Assembly: GCA_015256455.1 (NCBI GenBank)
Contig: JABZMB010000001.1
Location: 1-64,000, forward strand
Reading direction: 5' to 3'
DNA from: Solobacterium sp.
Lineage (GTDB): Bacteria; Bacillota_I; Bacilli_A; Erysipelotrichales; Erysipelotrichaceae
DNA length: 64,000 nt
The position numbers were made by a program, and so were the translations under genes. Every line of letters starts with the position of its first letter. Position 1 is the first letter of the stretch. This document shows positions 9,075-18,010 of this stretch, piece by piece. The notes below the pieces were generated by a model. The model worked only from the letters and a program-made list of their open reading frames with translations, made no database searches and was not told the DNA's origin.

Positions 9075-10030
9075 GCGATTTCCACCTTTCTGCCTTCGTA
9101 TGTCTTACATACCTCCACAAGTAAATCAACAAATCTTTCACGGTCTACACCGAGCACTGCTGTAACATTGCTTGGATTACCACTTGATTTGTGCCAATCT
9201 GCGATGGTCGCACCACGTGTATAGTGACCTTCAATGTCGATTTCGACATACATCTCTTGTGTAGTAAAGATTTCAGGCTTCATTAGCACTGCAACGGCAC
9301 ATGGATCATGTAATGGTGAACCGTTCCAACCAAGTTCTGCGTGATGCTTGAAGAAGAAATCTAACCAATCCGCAACGATACCAGATACCTGGTTACCAAT
9401 TTCACGGATTCTCTTTTCATCCTCTGGATATACGATAGCCTTTTCAGTTACATCAAGACCACACATTGTAACTGGGATACCTGATGTAAATACGATTTGT
9501 GCAGCCTCTGGATCTTCAAAGATGTTGAATTCAGCTGCTGGTGTCCAGTTACCATTTCTAAGACCTCCACCCATGATGGAGATTCTTCCAATCTTTGATT
9601 TTAATTCAGGATGCGTTAGTAATAACGCCGCTACGTTTGTTTGTGGACCGGTAGCGATAATCGTTACCGGTTCCTCACTTTCTCTTAATACTTTCGCCAT
9701 TAAACCGACAGAAGATAACTCTGATAACTGCATGCATGGCTCTGGCATAGCAGGGCCATCCAAGCCAGATTCACCATGGAAGTTTCCAGCTGTGATTAAT
9801 GGAGATAATAATGGTAGTTCTCTACCTTTCGCAATTGGCGCATCAATACCTAGTAAAGTACAGATACGCATTGCGTTATATGTTGTTTTGGCTAGTGTTT
9901 GGTTTCCTGCCACACTTGTGACTGCTTTGATATCAAAGGCAGGATTTGCCTTGGCAAATACCCAAGCAATCGCATCATCGTGACCAGGATCACCATCTAG
10001 GATGACAGGTATTTTTTTGATTTCACTCAT
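9071..10030 (-). CDS. Nucleoside hydrolase (IunH/Rih family), copy B
   Basis: This 319-residue paralogue keeps the canonical DGDPGHDD calcium motif at residues 13-20, the GGGLRNGNWTPAAEFN segment and LHDPCAV near the C-terminus. It has the same predicted reaction as copy A: nucleoside plus water to base plus ribose. Its start overlaps the upstream permease by 4 bases and its end overlaps copy A by 4 bases, so transporter and hydrolases are one transcriptional unit. Ribose made here could feed the PfkB ribokinase at 17-18 kb. Confidence 0.92.
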   Translation of the reverse strand: MSEIKKIPVILDGDPGHDDAIAWVFAKANPAFDIKAVTSVAGNQTLAKTTYNAMRICTLLGIDAPIAKGRELPLLSPLITAGNFHGESGLDGPAMPEPCMQLSELSSVGLMAKVLRESEEPVTIIATGPQTNVAALLLTHPELKSKIGRISIMGGGLRNGNWTPAAEFNIFEDPEAAQIVFTSGIPVTMCGLDVTEKAIVYPEDEKRIREIGNQVSGIVADWLDFFFKHHAELGWNGSPLHDPCAVAVLMKPEIFTTQEMYVEIDIEGHYTRGATIADWHKSSGNPSNVTAVLGVDRERFVDLLVEVCKTYEGRKVEIA

Positions 10031-10986
10031 GCGCTCACCTTTTCAGCACTCTCACGGCGTGCACGCTTTGCACGGCTAGCCGCAATGATAGCAAATACTA
10101 CTAGACCGATAATTGTCACTAAGTAAGGGATTGGTGAAACCAGGTTGGAATCGACACCTGTCGCAGATAGCTTGATGCCAAATGCCTGTGCAAAGCCGAA
10201 GATTAAAGCCGCAAGCATACAGCCTAGAGGCTCACCAGCACCCATTGCCTGTGCTGCTAAGGCGATAAATCCACGTCCAGCAACCATGTCGAGGGACCAA
10301 CCCATCGCATAGTACATAGACATAAACGCTCCACCCATACCACAGAGTACACCAGCAATAATCATTGTAATGTACTTCACTTTAATAACACTAACACCAA
10401 CAGAAGAAGCCGCATGAGAGTTTTCACCAACAGAGCGGATATTTAATCCTAGAGGTGTATGGTATAGCAATACCCATGTTAAGAAAACACAGATAAATGC
10501 AAAGTATGTTAGTAAGCTATGTCCAGATAATACTTGTCCAATTACAGGAATCTTATCAATAAGTGGAATTGTAATACTTGGAATCTGTAACTTCTGTGTA
10601 ATTAAAGAAGTTGTGGAAGTTAACTGTGTTCCTTGTGTGATACCTGTAATTACCTTTACTAAGAAGATAGTTCCACCAGATCCAATCATATTGACCGCAG
10701 TACCTGTTAAGATAATATTTGTCTTTAAATTGAATGCGAAGAATCCCATTAGTAAGCTAACGATAATACCTACAGCAATTGCCACAAGTAAACCAACAAA
10801 CCAATTACCTGAATAGTAAGCAAATAATGAACCAAACAATGCGGAAATCATCATTGTACCTTCAAGACCGATATTGGATACGCCTGCCTTTTCACAGATA
10901 ACAGCAGCCATTGTCGCAAATAGAATTGGAGCTGTAATACGGAAAATCGCAAAGAAGAATTCTGGTGTCATAATTAGTGATAACAT
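10027..10986 (-). CDS. nupQ: Nucleoside ABC transporter permease 2 (NupQ type)
   Basis: This is a 319-residue polytopic membrane protein of the BPD_transp_2 permease family. Conserved segments are EKAGVSNIGLEGTMMI near residue 30, GLNIRSVGENSHAASSVGVSV, and GRGFIALAAQAMGAGEPLG late in the protein. Together with the other permease it forms the channel for nucleosides bound by the BMP lipoprotein. It follows the first permease by one base and overlaps the next hydrolase by 4. The symbol follows the B. subtilis nupNOPQ system by gene order and family. Confidence 0.88.
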   Translation of the reverse strand: MLSLIMTPEFFFAIFRITAPILFATMAAVICEKAGVSNIGLEGTMMISALFGSLFAYYSGNWFVGLLVAIAVGIIVSLLMGFFAFNLKTNIILTGTAVNMIGSGGTIFLVKVITGITQGTQLTSTTSLITQKLQIPSITIPLIDKIPVIGQVLSGHSLLTYFAFICVFLTWVLLYHTPLGLNIRSVGENSHAASSVGVSVIKVKYITMIIAGVLCGMGGAFMSMYYAMGWSLDMVAGRGFIALAAQAMGAGEPLGCMLAALIFGFAQAFGIKLSATGVDSNLVSPIPYLVTIIGLVVFAIIAASRAKRARRESAEKVSA

Positions 10987-10987
10987 C

Positions 10988-12133
10988 TTACTTCACGCTC
11001 CCTTCTACAGTCGCTCCGACTTGTTTTTCGCGTAACTCCTCTTCAGCACTCTTAACAACAAGTTTCTGACGATACTTGGATAAGAATTGATCAGCCGCAA
11101 AGAACAAGAAGATAATTGCTTGGATAATATCAATCAACTGTGCAGGAACTGCAGCGTAAGTTGACATTAAAGTACATCCCTTTTCAAGATAAGCCATAAA
11201 GAAAGCAGCGAGTGGAACAAATGCTGGATTATTACCTGCAAGAATCGCTACTGTAATACCCGTCCAACCATAACCCGGTTGTGCTAACCAGTCGAAGTAT
11301 TGGTTTCTTCCCAGCATCTCAATGCCACCACCCATACCTGCTAGTAATCCACCGATTACCTGTGAAAGGATGATAATCATAACAACGTTCATACCAGAGT
11401 ACATTGAGAACTTCTGGTTGATACCAATCATACGGATTGCATATCCCCAACGTGTACGATACATAAATAGTGCAATGATAATTGTCATTACAATTGCGAT
11501 TACAAAGCCAATCGATAACTTAGAACCATTATCGATTAACTGAGGTAGAGCAGCATTCACTTGGAAGTTACTTGTCTGAACTGTACCCTTTGTCTTATCA
11601 GCAATAAACGCATTCATCATGAACTTAATTACGTACATGATGACATAGTTTAACATAAGGGAGTTTACCATTTCACTAACGTTTAACTTCGCCTTTAATA
11701 CCGCAGGAATTAACATCATTAAACCTGTTACAACTGCACCTGCAAGAATGGCAACGATTGGTAATAATGCTCCAGGTAATGGAACATATACTGCAACTAA
11801 AGAAGTCACAAATGCACCAAGTAAAATACCACCTTCAGAACCAAGGTTAAACTGGTTTGCAGAGAACATGACACAAGTTGCTAAACCTGTAAAGATGATA
11901 GGAATCATGCTTGCAAGTACATCTGTAAGACCCTTTACACTAAACGTACCATTTGCACGGAATACCGGTTGAATCAACATCGACTTCAAAGAACTTAATG
12001 TCGCAAGTAATCTTTCACCAAGACTATCTCCCTTTGAACTAATAAAGATTAGGATTGCCGCAACAAGTAACGCAATACCAATTGCCATCGCGCCACGTAC
12101 AATGCTAAATATCAAACTTCTTTTTTTATTCAT
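10988..12133 (-). CDS. nupP: Nucleoside ABC transporter permease 1 (NupP type)
   Basis: This permease has 381 residues and about ten membrane helices, starting at MNKKRSLIF with a long first helix. Family segments include NQFNLGSEGGILLGAF, VSEMVNSLMLNYV and GYGWTGITVAILAGNNP. I use the ATG at 12133, which overlaps the end of the ATPase gene by 8 bases and has GAGGG about 8 bases upstream. The frame extends 24 codons further into the ATPase gene but without a ribosome site. It pairs with NupQ. Confidence 0.88.
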   Translation of the reverse strand: MNKKRSLIFSIVRGAMAIGIALLVAAILIFISSKGDSLGERLLATLSSLKSMLIQPVFRANGTFSVKGLTDVLASMIPIIFTGLATCVMFSANQFNLGSEGGILLGAFVTSLVAVYVPLPGALLPIVAILAGAVVTGLMMLIPAVLKAKLNVSEMVNSLMLNYVIMYVIKFMMNAFIADKTKGTVQTSNFQVNAALPQLIDNGSKLSIGFVIAIVMTIIIALFMYRTRWGYAIRMIGINQKFSMYSGMNVVMIIILSQVIGGLLAGMGGGIEMLGRNQYFDWLAQPGYGWTGITVAILAGNNPAFVPLAAFFMAYLEKGCTLMSTYAAVPAQLIDIIQAIIFLFFAADQFLSKYRQKLVVKSAEEELREKQVGATVEGSVK

Positions 12134-13685
12134 GACAAACCCTCGCAATCTCTTCTGGTGTTTGTTTCTTAATACCCAACATGTATTGACCCATGATTTC
12201 GTCATTTAACTGACTGGTATCTTCGAAGTACGCAACAATCTGACCACCATACATAACGATTAAGCTATCAGACAATTCCATAACTTCATTTAAATCTGCA
12301 GATACTAGTAGCACACCAATTCCAGAACGTGATAATTCTACCAACTTTTTACGGATGAATTCCGTAGCACCAACGTCGATACCACGTGTTGGCTGATCAG
12401 CGATAATCAAATCTGGTTGATTAGAGAATTCACGTGCAACAACGACCTTCTGGATGTTACCACCGGATAACATACCAACCTTCTGGTCACGGCTCTTGCA
12501 CAATACTTTATATTCTTTGATGAGTGCATCTGTCTCTTCATGCATGTTCTTCATATTGAACATTAAACCATTGTTCATCTTCTTTGAATCTGCACGATCA
12601 GAGATAATATTTTCTTCAATTGACGCATTTGCGGCGATACCGAATAACATACGATCTTCTGGTACTAATGAGATATGTTTCTCACGTAATTGGCGTTGGT
12701 TTAAACCAATGATATTATCACCCTTCATTGTGATCGTTCCTTCATTTGGTTTGTTTAAACCAAACAACATATCAACAAGTTCCTTCTGACCATTACCTTC
12801 AACACCCGCAATACCGAGGATTTCTCCCTTTCGAACGGATAGGGATACGCCATTGAGCATCTTCTTGCCCCAGTCATTAACATAATGTAGGTCTCTGACT
12901 CTTAGGATTTCTTCTGTTGGTTTTGCGGCATCCTTTTGAACCTGTAAGATAACATCACGTCCTACCATCAAACGAGAAATCTTCTCAGGTGTAACATCCT
13001 TTGTCTCATAGACACCCATAAACTTACCACCACGCAAGATACTTAAACGGTCTGTAATCTCCATGATTTCGTTTAGCTTATGAGAGATAAAGATTAATGT
13101 ATAACCCTGTTCTTTTAGATGCTTTAACTCTTTAAAGAGTTCTGTTGTTTCTTGGGTAGTTAAAACAGCAGTAGGCTCATCTAAAATCAAAATCTTAGCA
13201 CCACGTACTAAAGCCTTTAAGATTTCTACCTTCTGCTTCATACCTACTGGAATATCAACAACACGCGCATTTGGATCAACTGCCAAGTTAAACTTCTTGG
13301 AGTATTCCTCAGTAATCTTGATTGCCTTTTGACGGTCGATGAAAATACCGTTCTTCTTTGGAGTCATACCCAATACGATGTTTTCAGCGACAGTTAAACT
13401 TGGCACTAACATAAAGTGTTGGTGAACCATTCCGATACCCTTTGAAATCGCTACGTTCGGTGATGATAGATGTACCTTTTCACCATTGACGTAAATCTCA
13501 CCTTCTGTAGGTTGCTCTAAACCAAACAACATCTTCATCAGTGTTGATTTACCAGCACCATTTTCTCCCATCAGCGCATGAATTTCGCCCTTGCGTACAT
13601 TCAAGTCAACATCCTGGTTTGCCACGACACCATTAGGATAAATCTTGCGAATGCCTTTCATTTGAATGACATATTCTTCGTTCAT
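12126..13685 (-). CDS. nupO: Nucleoside ABC transporter ATPase with two nucleotide-binding domains (NupO type)
   Basis: The 519-residue cytoplasmic ATPase has two ABC domains, as usual for BMP-linked nucleoside and sugar importers. Domain 1 (about residues 1-245) has Walker A GENGAGKST, a signature-like VGMKQKVEILKAL and Walker B ILILDEPT. Domain 2 (about 260-510) has a degenerate Walker A (GVEGNGQKE), signature LSGGNIQKV and LIIADQPTRGID. The degenerate second P-loop is normal for this family. It lies 231 bases downstream of the binding-protein gene; that gap holds a structured element. Confidence 0.93.
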   Translation of the reverse strand: MNEEYVIQMKGIRKIYPNGVVANQDVDLNVRKGEIHALMGENGAGKSTLMKMLFGLEQPTEGEIYVNGEKVHLSSPNVAISKGIGMVHQHFMLVPSLTVAENIVLGMTPKKNGIFIDRQKAIKITEEYSKKFNLAVDPNARVVDIPVGMKQKVEILKALVRGAKILILDEPTAVLTTQETTELFKELKHLKEQGYTLIFISHKLNEIMEITDRLSILRGGKFMGVYETKDVTPEKISRLMVGRDVILQVQKDAAKPTEEILRVRDLHYVNDWGKKMLNGVSLSVRKGEILGIAGVEGNGQKELVDMLFGLNKPNEGTITMKGDNIIGLNQRQLREKHISLVPEDRMLFGIAANASIEENIISDRADSKKMNNGLMFNMKNMHEETDALIKEYKVLCKSRDQKVGMLSGGNIQKVVVAREFSNQPDLIIADQPTRGIDVGATEFIRKKLVELSRSGIGVLLVSADLNEVMELSDSLIVMYGGQIVAYFEDTSQLNDEIMGQYMLGIKKQTPEEIARVCHE

Positions 13686-13713
13686 ATCTCTTACCTCATT
13701 CTATTTTTATACA

Positions 13714-13822
13714 GGTGATCCTTCTTAAAATGAAAATCCAGTTCCAACCACCATCCCAAGTTATTTTCAAAACTATTGAAAACTACACTTTTCGGCAGCT
13801 GAAACTGGATTCATAAATCACC
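13714..13822 (-). promoter_or_regulatory. Structured RNA element between the nucleoside-binding protein and its ATPase
   Basis: In the transcript, GGUGAU (13817-13822) pairs with AUCACC (13714-13719) and AAUCCAGUU (13803-13811) pairs with AACUGGAUU (13735-13743). Inside lies a perfect UUUUCAA/UUGAAAA hairpin (13764-13782) and another unpaired arm. The outer helix is not followed by a T run, so it is not a plain terminator. It may slow decay or lower expression of downstream genes, a common arrangement after binding-protein genes, or be a riboswitch-like element. I do not recognise it as a known class. Confidence 0.5.
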
Positions 13823-13916
13823 AAAGATACTAATCAGATATATTGTTTTTTCGTGGTTGAATAAAACTTCTAAATTTCTACGTAAAACAATTTATGAATC
13901 TTTTGTAACGCTACGA

Positions 13917-15044
13917 TTAAGGACGTACCTTTTCACGTAATGTTTCTAAATCTTTAGATGTGTTTCCTAATGCTGTAGGAACTTCAACCTTACCGTCTAA
14001 GATAGCCTGAATAGCTTCGTTAACCTTGTCCTTAGTTGCTTGAGAAGCATACTTGGCAAAGTTCTTGTCAGTTACTACACCAACGCCATTTTCCTTCAAG
14101 CCTAATGTAACTTCTGTTCCCCAGTATTCTCTACCTGCATCCCATTCATCAAATACCCAAATGAGAGAGTTACCAACATTCTTTAAACCAGATGTTAATG
14201 TAATCGCTGCTAAGTCAGGAGAGAAAGTAGATTCCTGGTCTGAGTCAACACCGATGAACCATGCAGTATTCTTTTCAAGAGCTGCTTCAGCTGCACCGTT
14301 ACCAGCGTTACCAGCAACACCCCAGATAATATCAGCCTTGTTATCACTAATCATGGATAAACCATATTCCTTAGCAATCGCTGTATCTACATAGTCATTT
14401 GTATAGCGTGTATCAACCTTGATTTCTGGATCAACGTTCTGAGCACCTGTAATGTAGCCATATAAGAAGTCATTGATAACTGGGCTATCGACACCACCTA
14501 CGAAACCGATTACCTTTTCAGGGTTAATACGTTCAACAGATGTATCTGTTGTCATGCTTGCAGCTAATGTACCAATGATATAACCTAACTCATTCTGCTT
14601 GTATGTTAAATTGAGGACATTCTTATTTTCGCCAGCATAAGTATTGTCATCAAAGATTGCATACTTCTGATCTGGATACTTTGTAGCAACTTCCTTTAAG
14701 AAGTCAGGCATCTGATATGTTCCACAGATAATTAAGTCATATTCTCCCAAATCAGATACTTCGTACAATGTCTGTAGCCATCTTGGCTTATCAGCGTCTG
14801 TACCACCCATTTCAATTGTCTTTAATGTGATACGACCATCTTCTTCAAGTGTCTTTAATCCAGCTGCTGCTGAGTCAAAGAATGACTTGTCACCTAAGTT
14901 ACCATTAACTAGGTATGCTACATTGTACTTCTTTCCATGTGTTTCTGTTGTGTTTGAACCCTGCTTTTCAGATCCCTTAGGGCCACAACCAACGAGCGGT
15001 GTTAACAACAATGCAACCATTGCTGCCTTTAATAGATTTTTCAT
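13917..15044 (-). CDS. nupN: BMP-family nucleoside-binding lipoprotein (NupN/BmpA type)
   Basis: This 375-residue extracytoplasmic protein is the substrate-binding part of the ABC importer at 10-13.7 kb. A lipoprotein signal (MKNLLKAAMVALLLTPLVGC) puts the lipidated cysteine at residue 20. The mature part has BMP/PnrA motifs: YLVNGNLGDKSFFDSAAAG near the N-terminus, NELGYIIGTLAA, VIGFVGGVDSPVINDF, WGVAGNAGNGAAEAA and FIGVDSDQ. The last three are the nucleoside pocket. The GGGAGG site fits the ATG at 15044. It is first in the operon and has a strong promoter with a cre site. Confidence 0.92.
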   Translation of the reverse strand: MKNLLKAAMVALLLTPLVGCGPKGSEKQGSNTTETHGKKYNVAYLVNGNLGDKSFFDSAAAGLKTLEEDGRITLKTIEMGGTDADKPRWLQTLYEVSDLGEYDLIICGTYQMPDFLKEVATKYPDQKYAIFDDNTYAGENKNVLNLTYKQNELGYIIGTLAASMTTDTSVERINPEKVIGFVGGVDSPVINDFLYGYITGAQNVDPEIKVDTRYTNDYVDTAIAKEYGLSMISDNKADIIWGVAGNAGNGAAEAALEKNTAWFIGVDSDQESTFSPDLAAITLTSGLKNVGNSLIWVFDEWDAGREYWGTEVTLGLKENGVGVVTDKNFAKYASQATKDKVNEAIQAILDGKVEVPTALGNTSKDLETLREKVRP

Positions 15045-15099
15045 TTAATTTCCTCCCAAAATCTTTTCAAATCGCCAGTCATCTCTTAGAATGAAATGG

Positions 15100-15113
15100 T
15101 GAAAGCGATTTCA
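15100..15113. promoter_or_regulatory. cre site (CcpA) at the nucleoside-transporter promoter
   Basis: TGAAAGCGATTTCA fits the cre consensus TGWNANCGNTNWCA at every fixed position. It lies just downstream of the expected start of the leftward nupN transcript, where CcpA would block transcription. This suggests carbon catabolite repression of nucleoside uptake and, possibly, of the divergent add operon. Confidence 0.7.
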
Positions 15114-15122
15114 TGTAAATTT

Positions 15123-15151
15123 ATTTTATTATCGGGCTATAAATAAGTCAA
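15123..15151 (-). promoter_or_regulatory. Promoter of the nup operon
   Basis: On the minus strand TTGACT (15146-15151) and TAAAAT (15123-15128) are 17 bases apart. The start site would fall near 15116, just before the cre site. Confidence 0.65.
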
Positions 15152-15182
15152 CAAGTACATATCACCAGAAAGGACAAAAATT

Positions 15183-16214
15183 ATGTTGAATCATATACCT
15201 AAAATTAATCTTCACTTACATCTAGACGGGTCATTCCGCATGGATACAATATGGAAACTTGCACATGAACAAAATGTACAAATGCCCGCAGATACCATCG
15301 AAGGCTATGAAGCATTTATTCGTAAGTGTGCAAATGCCAAAGATGTAAATGAATATCTTAAGATGTTTGATACTCCTTTAAAATGCATGCAAGATAAAGC
15401 TTCTATCACTCGTATCACTGAAGAGTTGATTGAAGATTTAGCCAACCAAGGCTACATTTATGCAGAGATTCGCTTCGCACCACAGCTTCACACACAAAAA
15501 GGTCTAACACAAGCTGAGGCAACAGAGGCTGTATTAGAAGGCAGAAACAACGCTCTTAAAAAATATCCTAATCTTCGTATTGGAATCCTTACATGCATGA
15601 TGTGTATTGGTGTTGATACATTAAACCAAAAAGAAAACATGGAAACGGTAGAAGTATGCAAGCAATACCTTGGTAAAGGTGTTGTTGGAATTGACCTTGC
15701 AGGTGCAGAAGGATTTGTACCTCTCTCTAACTTTGGCCCATTATTTGCAAAGGCGAAAGAATACGGTCTTCCTATGACTTGTCATGCAGGTGATAGTCAA
15801 GGACCAGATACAGTTAGAGACGCTATGGACTTTGGTGTAACACGTATTGGTCATGGACACCATGTATACTTCGACCAAGAACTTGTAGAGCGTGCAAAAG
15901 AAAACAAAGTACTCTTTGAAATCTGTCCTACATCAAATGTACAGTGCCAAACCGTACCATCGTACGTAAAGCATCCTATGAAACCACTCTATGACCAAGG
16001 TGTACTTGTTTCTGTCAACACAGATAACGATACATTTGCTGGTGTACACATCACAGACGAATACGCACATTGCATCAATGACATGGGATTTACTGTCGAT
16101 GATATCTTCCAAATGAATATCAATGCCGTAAATGCCGCATTTGTTACAGAGGAAGAAAGAAAAGAATTACTGCATATTTTAGAAACAGCCAGAAAGGAAT
16201 ATGCACCATGCTAG
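15183..16214 (+). CDS. add: Adenosine deaminase
   Basis: This enzyme deaminates (deoxy)adenosine to inosine in the cytoplasm. The 343-residue product shows the zinc-binding start HLHLDGSF (residues 11-18), the CHAGDS motif, the GHGHHVYFD segment and the late NTDND aspartates, which place it in the amidohydrolase ADA family at normal length. It is divergent from the nup operon and overlaps the next gene (nucleoside phosphorylase) by 7 bases. It would convert imported adenosine to inosine for cleavage by the phosphorylase or the hydrolases. An AAAGG site precedes the ATG. Confidence 0.94.
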   Translation: MLNHIPKINLHLHLDGSFRMDTIWKLAHEQNVQMPADTIEGYEAFIRKCANAKDVNEYLKMFDTPLKCMQDKASITRITEELIEDLANQGYIYAEIRFAPQLHTQKGLTQAEATEAVLEGRNNALKKYPNLRIGILTCMMCIGVDTLNQKENMETVEVCKQYLGKGVVGIDLAGAEGFVPLSNFGPLFAKAKEYGLPMTCHAGDSQGPDTVRDAMDFGVTRIGHGHHVYFDQELVERAKENKVLFEICPTSNVQCQTVPSYVKHPMKPLYDQGVLVSVNTDNDTFAGVHITDEYAHCINDMGFTVDDIFQMNINAVNAAFVTEEERKELLHILETARKEYAPC

Positions 16215-16945
16215 AAGCACATATCCAATTAGACAAAAGTGTAAACGCAAAGTATGCAATCATGCCTGGAGATCCAGCCCGCATTGATCGTATCATCCCC
16301 TTCCTTGAGGATGTCAAAGAACTTGCATATAACCGAGAATTCAGAAGTATTTCTGGTTATTACAAAGGTGTAAAGGTTATTGCTATCTCTACTGGTATCG
16401 GTGGCTCCTCTGCTTCCATCGCCATTGAAGAGTTAAAACATATTGGCGTATACACAATGATACGTATTGGCTCCTGTGGTGCCCTTCAAACAAACATCCA
16501 ACTTGGAGATTTAATCTTCGCCATTGGCGCAGTACGTGATGAAGGCACATCCAAGGCATATGCAGATATTCGCTATCCAGCAGTTGCTGACACAGAATTC
16601 TTACTCAAATGTATCGAAACCGCAAAAGAAAATCACTGGGACTATCATACTGGTATCGTTCATAGCCATGAAAGCTTCTATATTGATACAAATACAGAAG
16701 AAGAAAAGAAATGGTCAGCCATGGGTGTCCTTGGCGCAGATATGGAAACAGCAGCCTTATTTACAGTAGGTCGTTTACGCAACATCCGTACAATGTCCAT
16801 CCTCAATAACGTTGTCCTCTATGGACAAGATACAGCAGATGCGATTGGCGATTATGCAGATCAAGCAACGAAGACAATGGAAGGTGAACGCAGAGAAATC
16901 CTTACAGCACTGGAAGCTATCTATAAGTTAGAAAAAAATGTCTGA
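16208..16945 (+). CDS. Nucleoside phosphorylase (uridine/purine nucleoside phosphorylase family)
   Basis: The 245-residue protein is a hexameric-type (PNP/UDP family) phosphorylase, which splits nucleosides with phosphate into base and ribose-1-phosphate. It has AIMPGDPARID at residues 18-28 for phosphate binding, STGIGGSSASIAIEE, RIGSCGALQ and the late MGVLGADMETAALF segment with the Glu that holds the ribose. GIGGxSASI is closest to uridine phosphorylases, but coupling to adenosine deaminase favours inosine as one substrate, so I leave the base open. Its ATG overlaps the add stop codon. Confidence 0.88.
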   Translation: MLEAHIQLDKSVNAKYAIMPGDPARIDRIIPFLEDVKELAYNREFRSISGYYKGVKVIAISTGIGGSSASIAIEELKHIGVYTMIRIGSCGALQTNIQLGDLIFAIGAVRDEGTSKAYADIRYPAVADTEFLLKCIETAKENHWDYHTGIVHSHESFYIDTNTEEEKKWSAMGVLGADMETAALFTVGRLRNIRTMSILNNVVLYGQDTADAIGDYADQATKTMEGERREILTALEAIYKLEKNV

Positions 16946-16966
16946 ATTTTAATTTCAGACATTTTT
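16933..16966. terminator. Bidirectional terminator between the phosphorylase and ribokinase genes
   Basis: AAAAATGTCTGAA and TTCAGACATTTTT form a 13-base-pair perfect stem. The phosphorylase stop codon lies inside the 5' arm. The hairpin also serves the convergent kinase gene. Confidence 0.88.
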
Positions 16967-17851
16967 CATACTCTCTAATACTTGTTCTAATGTAGGAATA
17001 CTCTTAGCAGCACCCTCTTTAGTAACAGTAATACTACTTGCCTTTGCGGCAATGCGCAATGCAGTATTTACTTCTTCACCACGCAAGATACTTGCTAGAT
17101 AAAAACCTGTGAAGGTATCACCAGCAGCCGTTGTATCAACAGCCTCTACACGATAAGCCTCTTGATGGATTACAGTCTCACCACAGATGTAGTAAGAACC
17201 AAGACTACCAACCGTTAAAATAATTTCCTTGTTTGGATAAGCCTTCTGTAATCCTGCAATCACATCTTCTACCCGATTTGAAGAAACATTCGCAAGACCC
17301 TTACCCTCTACTTCATTTACCACAAAGATATCAATTAAATCTAGAGGATAACTAAATACCTTTTCATCCATTGGTGCAGTATTGAAGGCAATACGTAAAC
17401 CTTTCTCGTGTGCTTTCGTGATTAAGTATATTAATGATGATATTTCATTTTGAATCAGCAATAAATCTCCCTTTTCAAAATGTGTTAATACTTCGTCAAT
17501 CTGTGCTTCATCAATCAATTGGTTCGCACCACCAAAAAGAATAATACAGTTTTCACTATGACTTACCTGAATAATCGCATGCCCAGTCGCAGTCTCTCCA
17601 TCCTTCTTAAGATAATCAACCTTAACACCATACTCTTGTAAGTAATCAATAAATGGTTGTCCATCAAAACCAACACGTCCAGCATGATATACATCTAAAC
17701 CTGATTTTGCTAATGCGATAGATTGATTTAAACCTTTTCCTCCAAAGCCTCTACTATAGGACAAAGAAGATGTTGTCTCCTTTGGCATCACAAAATGATC
17801 CATCTGATACACATGATCAAAATTCAATGATCCAAAACTCAATACTTTCAT
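16955..17851 (-). CDS. rbsK: PfkB-family kinase, probable ribokinase
   Basis: The 298-residue protein would phosphorylate ribose to ribose-5-phosphate. It has the PfkB family features: SLNFDHVYQMDHF at the start, GGKGLNQSIALAKSG, and the second signature VDTTAAGDTFTGFYLA with the catalytic aspartate. The ATG at 17851 has a GAGG site; the longer frame begins with GTG and lacks one. It is convergent with the add-phosphorylase pair. The nearby nucleoside hydrolases produce ribose, which supports a ribokinase role, though the sequence alone could also fit another PfkB sugar kinase. Confidence 0.78.
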   Translation of the reverse strand: MKVLSFGSLNFDHVYQMDHFVMPKETTSSLSYSRGFGGKGLNQSIALAKSGLDVYHAGRVGFDGQPFIDYLQEYGVKVDYLKKDGETATGHAIIQVSHSENCIILFGGANQLIDEAQIDEVLTHFEKGDLLLIQNEISSLIYLITKAHEKGLRIAFNTAPMDEKVFSYPLDLIDIFVVNEVEGKGLANVSSNRVEDVIAGLQKAYPNKEIILTVGSLGSYYICGETVIHQEAYRVEAVDTTAAGDTFTGFYLASILRGEEVNTALRIAAKASSITVTKEGAAKSIPTLEQVLESMKNV

Positions 17852-18010
17852 ATGTAACCTCACTTTTCGTAAATCTTATAAATTTAATATTACATACTTC
17901 TATGATTTATCCAAATAAAATCTCTAGCAATTCCTTCACTCTGTATAAATTTTTTCAGAAAAAAGATTATATTTCTGTTCATTTCGTGCCGAATCGTATA
18001 GATTATTAGT

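Noticed and set aside
9348..9983. 211-codon frame on the plus strand
   Set aside because: It is antisense to nucleoside hydrolase B, which has clear motifs and operon context.
13714..13822. Purine, SAM, THF or other known riboswitch
   Set aside because: No conserved core of the classes I know could be aligned by eye, so it stays an unassigned structure.
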